DNA from: Alphaproteobacteria bacterium
GTDB taxonomy: Bacteria; Pseudomonadota; Alphaproteobacteria; Rhodobacterales; Rhodobacteraceae
NCBI GenBank assembly: GCA_030429105.1
Contig: JAUIDE010000042.1
Coordinates: 1-33,708, forward strand
DNA: 33,708 nucleotides
Direction: 5' to 3'
The notes under the pieces were generated by a model. The model saw only the letters and a program-made list of their open reading frames with translations, searched no databases and had not been told where the DNA came from. Both the position numbers and the translations under genes were made by a program. This document shows, piece after piece, positions 33,157 through 33,708 of this stretch. Position 1 is the stretch's first letter. Every line of letters begins with the position of its first letter.

Positions 33157-33708
33157 CCCCCATCCGGCCGGAAGAGGGCGCCGACCGTGACGGAGACGCT
33201 GAGCCGCCGCGCCTCCGCCCCCGCGGCGGGGTTGGCGGCGGAGATGTCGAGCGCGGCGGCGCGGAGGGCGGGGCGCGCCGCCTCCACCGCTTCGAGGAAC
33301 CGGGCGAGGCCGGCATGATCCGCCACGATCCGCGCCTCGGCGGCGACGACGCCGACCGGCCCGCCTTCCGGCGCCGGGAAGGCCGCGGCGCGTTCGAGCG
33401 GCGCGGCGGAGACGAGATAGACCGAAGCGGCGCCGGCGAGGAGGCGGAGGGCGGAGAGAAGGTCGAGCATCGCCGCCTCCCGGTCCCGCTCCGGCGCGAC
33501 CTCCGCGAGCCAGGCCTCGGCGGCGGCGGCTGATGCGGGGTCGGCTTCGGCGAGCCCGGCCTCCGCCCGCCGCTCCGCCGCAGCGGCGAGGAGGGCGGCG
33601 GCGCGAAGGTCGAGCCGCGCCGCCCGCTCCTCCGCCGCGCGGAGCGCGCCGAGAAGGGGGACGACGACGAGGAGGGCGAGGAGCGCGGCGGCGGCGAGGA
33701 GCGCGGCG
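33153..33708 (-). CDS. gspM: GspM-like secretion protein (5' end outside window)
   Basis: An open frame from the right window edge to 33153. The first visible residues (ALLAAAALLALLVVVPLLGAL) are a membrane span, followed by an Ala/Glu-rich helical stretch and a small alpha/beta domain ending in VSVTVGALFRPDGG. This layout fits GspM/PulM, which holds GspL at the inner membrane. The frame is open at the edge, so the true start and full length are not visible. It overlaps the GspC-like gene by 4 bases. Confidence 0.68.
   Translation of the reverse strand, partial: AALLAAAALLALLVVVPLLGALRAAEERAARLDLRAAALLAAAAERRAEAGLAEADPASAAAAEAWLAEVAPERDREAAMLDLLSALRLLAGAASVYLVSAAPLERAAAFPAPEGGPVGVVAAEARIVADHAGLARFLEAVEAARPALRAAALDISAANPAAGAEARRLSVSVTVGALFRPDGG

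Noticed and set aside
32660-33316. A long N-terminal extension of the secretin
   Set aside because: It overlaps the GspC-like gene in another frame and is low-complexity; the lipobox leader starts at 32659.
1-33708. CRISPR arrays, tRNA or rRNA genes, or an intact prophage
   Set aside because: No regularly spaced repeats, no tRNA cloverleaf or T-loop outside coding DNA, and no phage structural genes were seen.

Overview
The window is very GC-rich and tightly packed, with 4-bp stop/start overlaps and many tail-to-tail convergent pairs. The content points to an alphaproteobacterium, most likely Rhodobacterales-like: choline-sulfatase, a pyrC-pyrE pair, AMP nucleosidase, a DoeA-like M24 enzyme and alphaproteobacterial-style RibF, PlsC and GluQ. 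This placement is inference from gene families; no rRNA or marker phylogeny is present. Most genes are chromosomal housekeeping or metabolic. I see no CRISPR array, tRNA, rRNA or intact prophage. The only hint of a mobile element is at the extreme left edge.

Layout. 1-39 (-) is the first 13 codons of a probable transposase. 319-4816 (+) carries a MaoC hydratase, ribF, a PlsC acyltransferase, an LplT-like MFS transporter and gluQ. 4800-7492 (-) is a fatty acyl-AMP ligase followed by an extended SDR. Then come betC (+), amn (-), an FkbM methyltransferase with a TTC38-like TPR protein (+), and a TPP-dependent decarboxylase/synthase with an alpha/beta hydrolase (-). The hydrolase start codon overlaps, head to head, that of a GT4 glycosyltransferase (+), which converges on a MATE transporter (-). 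18092-19821 (-) is pyrC-pyrE, followed by a double-repeat YegP-like protein (-) and a secreted TPR protein (+). 21271-25043 (-) is metG, a Popeye-type membrane cyclic-nucleotide-binding protein and a class III nucleotidyl cyclase. 25188-26671 (+) is a lipoprotein plus lysozyme-like pair, facing an unrecognised gene (-). 27483-29447 (+) is an ABC exporter plus a 61-residue membrane protein. 29475-33708 (-) is the end of a type II secretion operon (GspM-like, GspC-like, a lipidated secretin) coupled to the DoeA-like M24 protein.

How the genes work together. The left part is lipid-centred: acyl-CoA hydration, lysophospholipid acylation and flipping, and fatty-acid activation with an SDR reductase. 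The most interesting unit is the Popeye-like receptor and cyclase pair, whose genes overlap. It looks like a self-contained cyclic-nucleotide circuit, and both proteins carry non-standard residues at their nucleotide-recognition positions. The secretion operon at the right end has a secretin with a lipobox, suggesting a self-piloting liposecretin. All functions are read from sequence motifs by eye; no database search was run.
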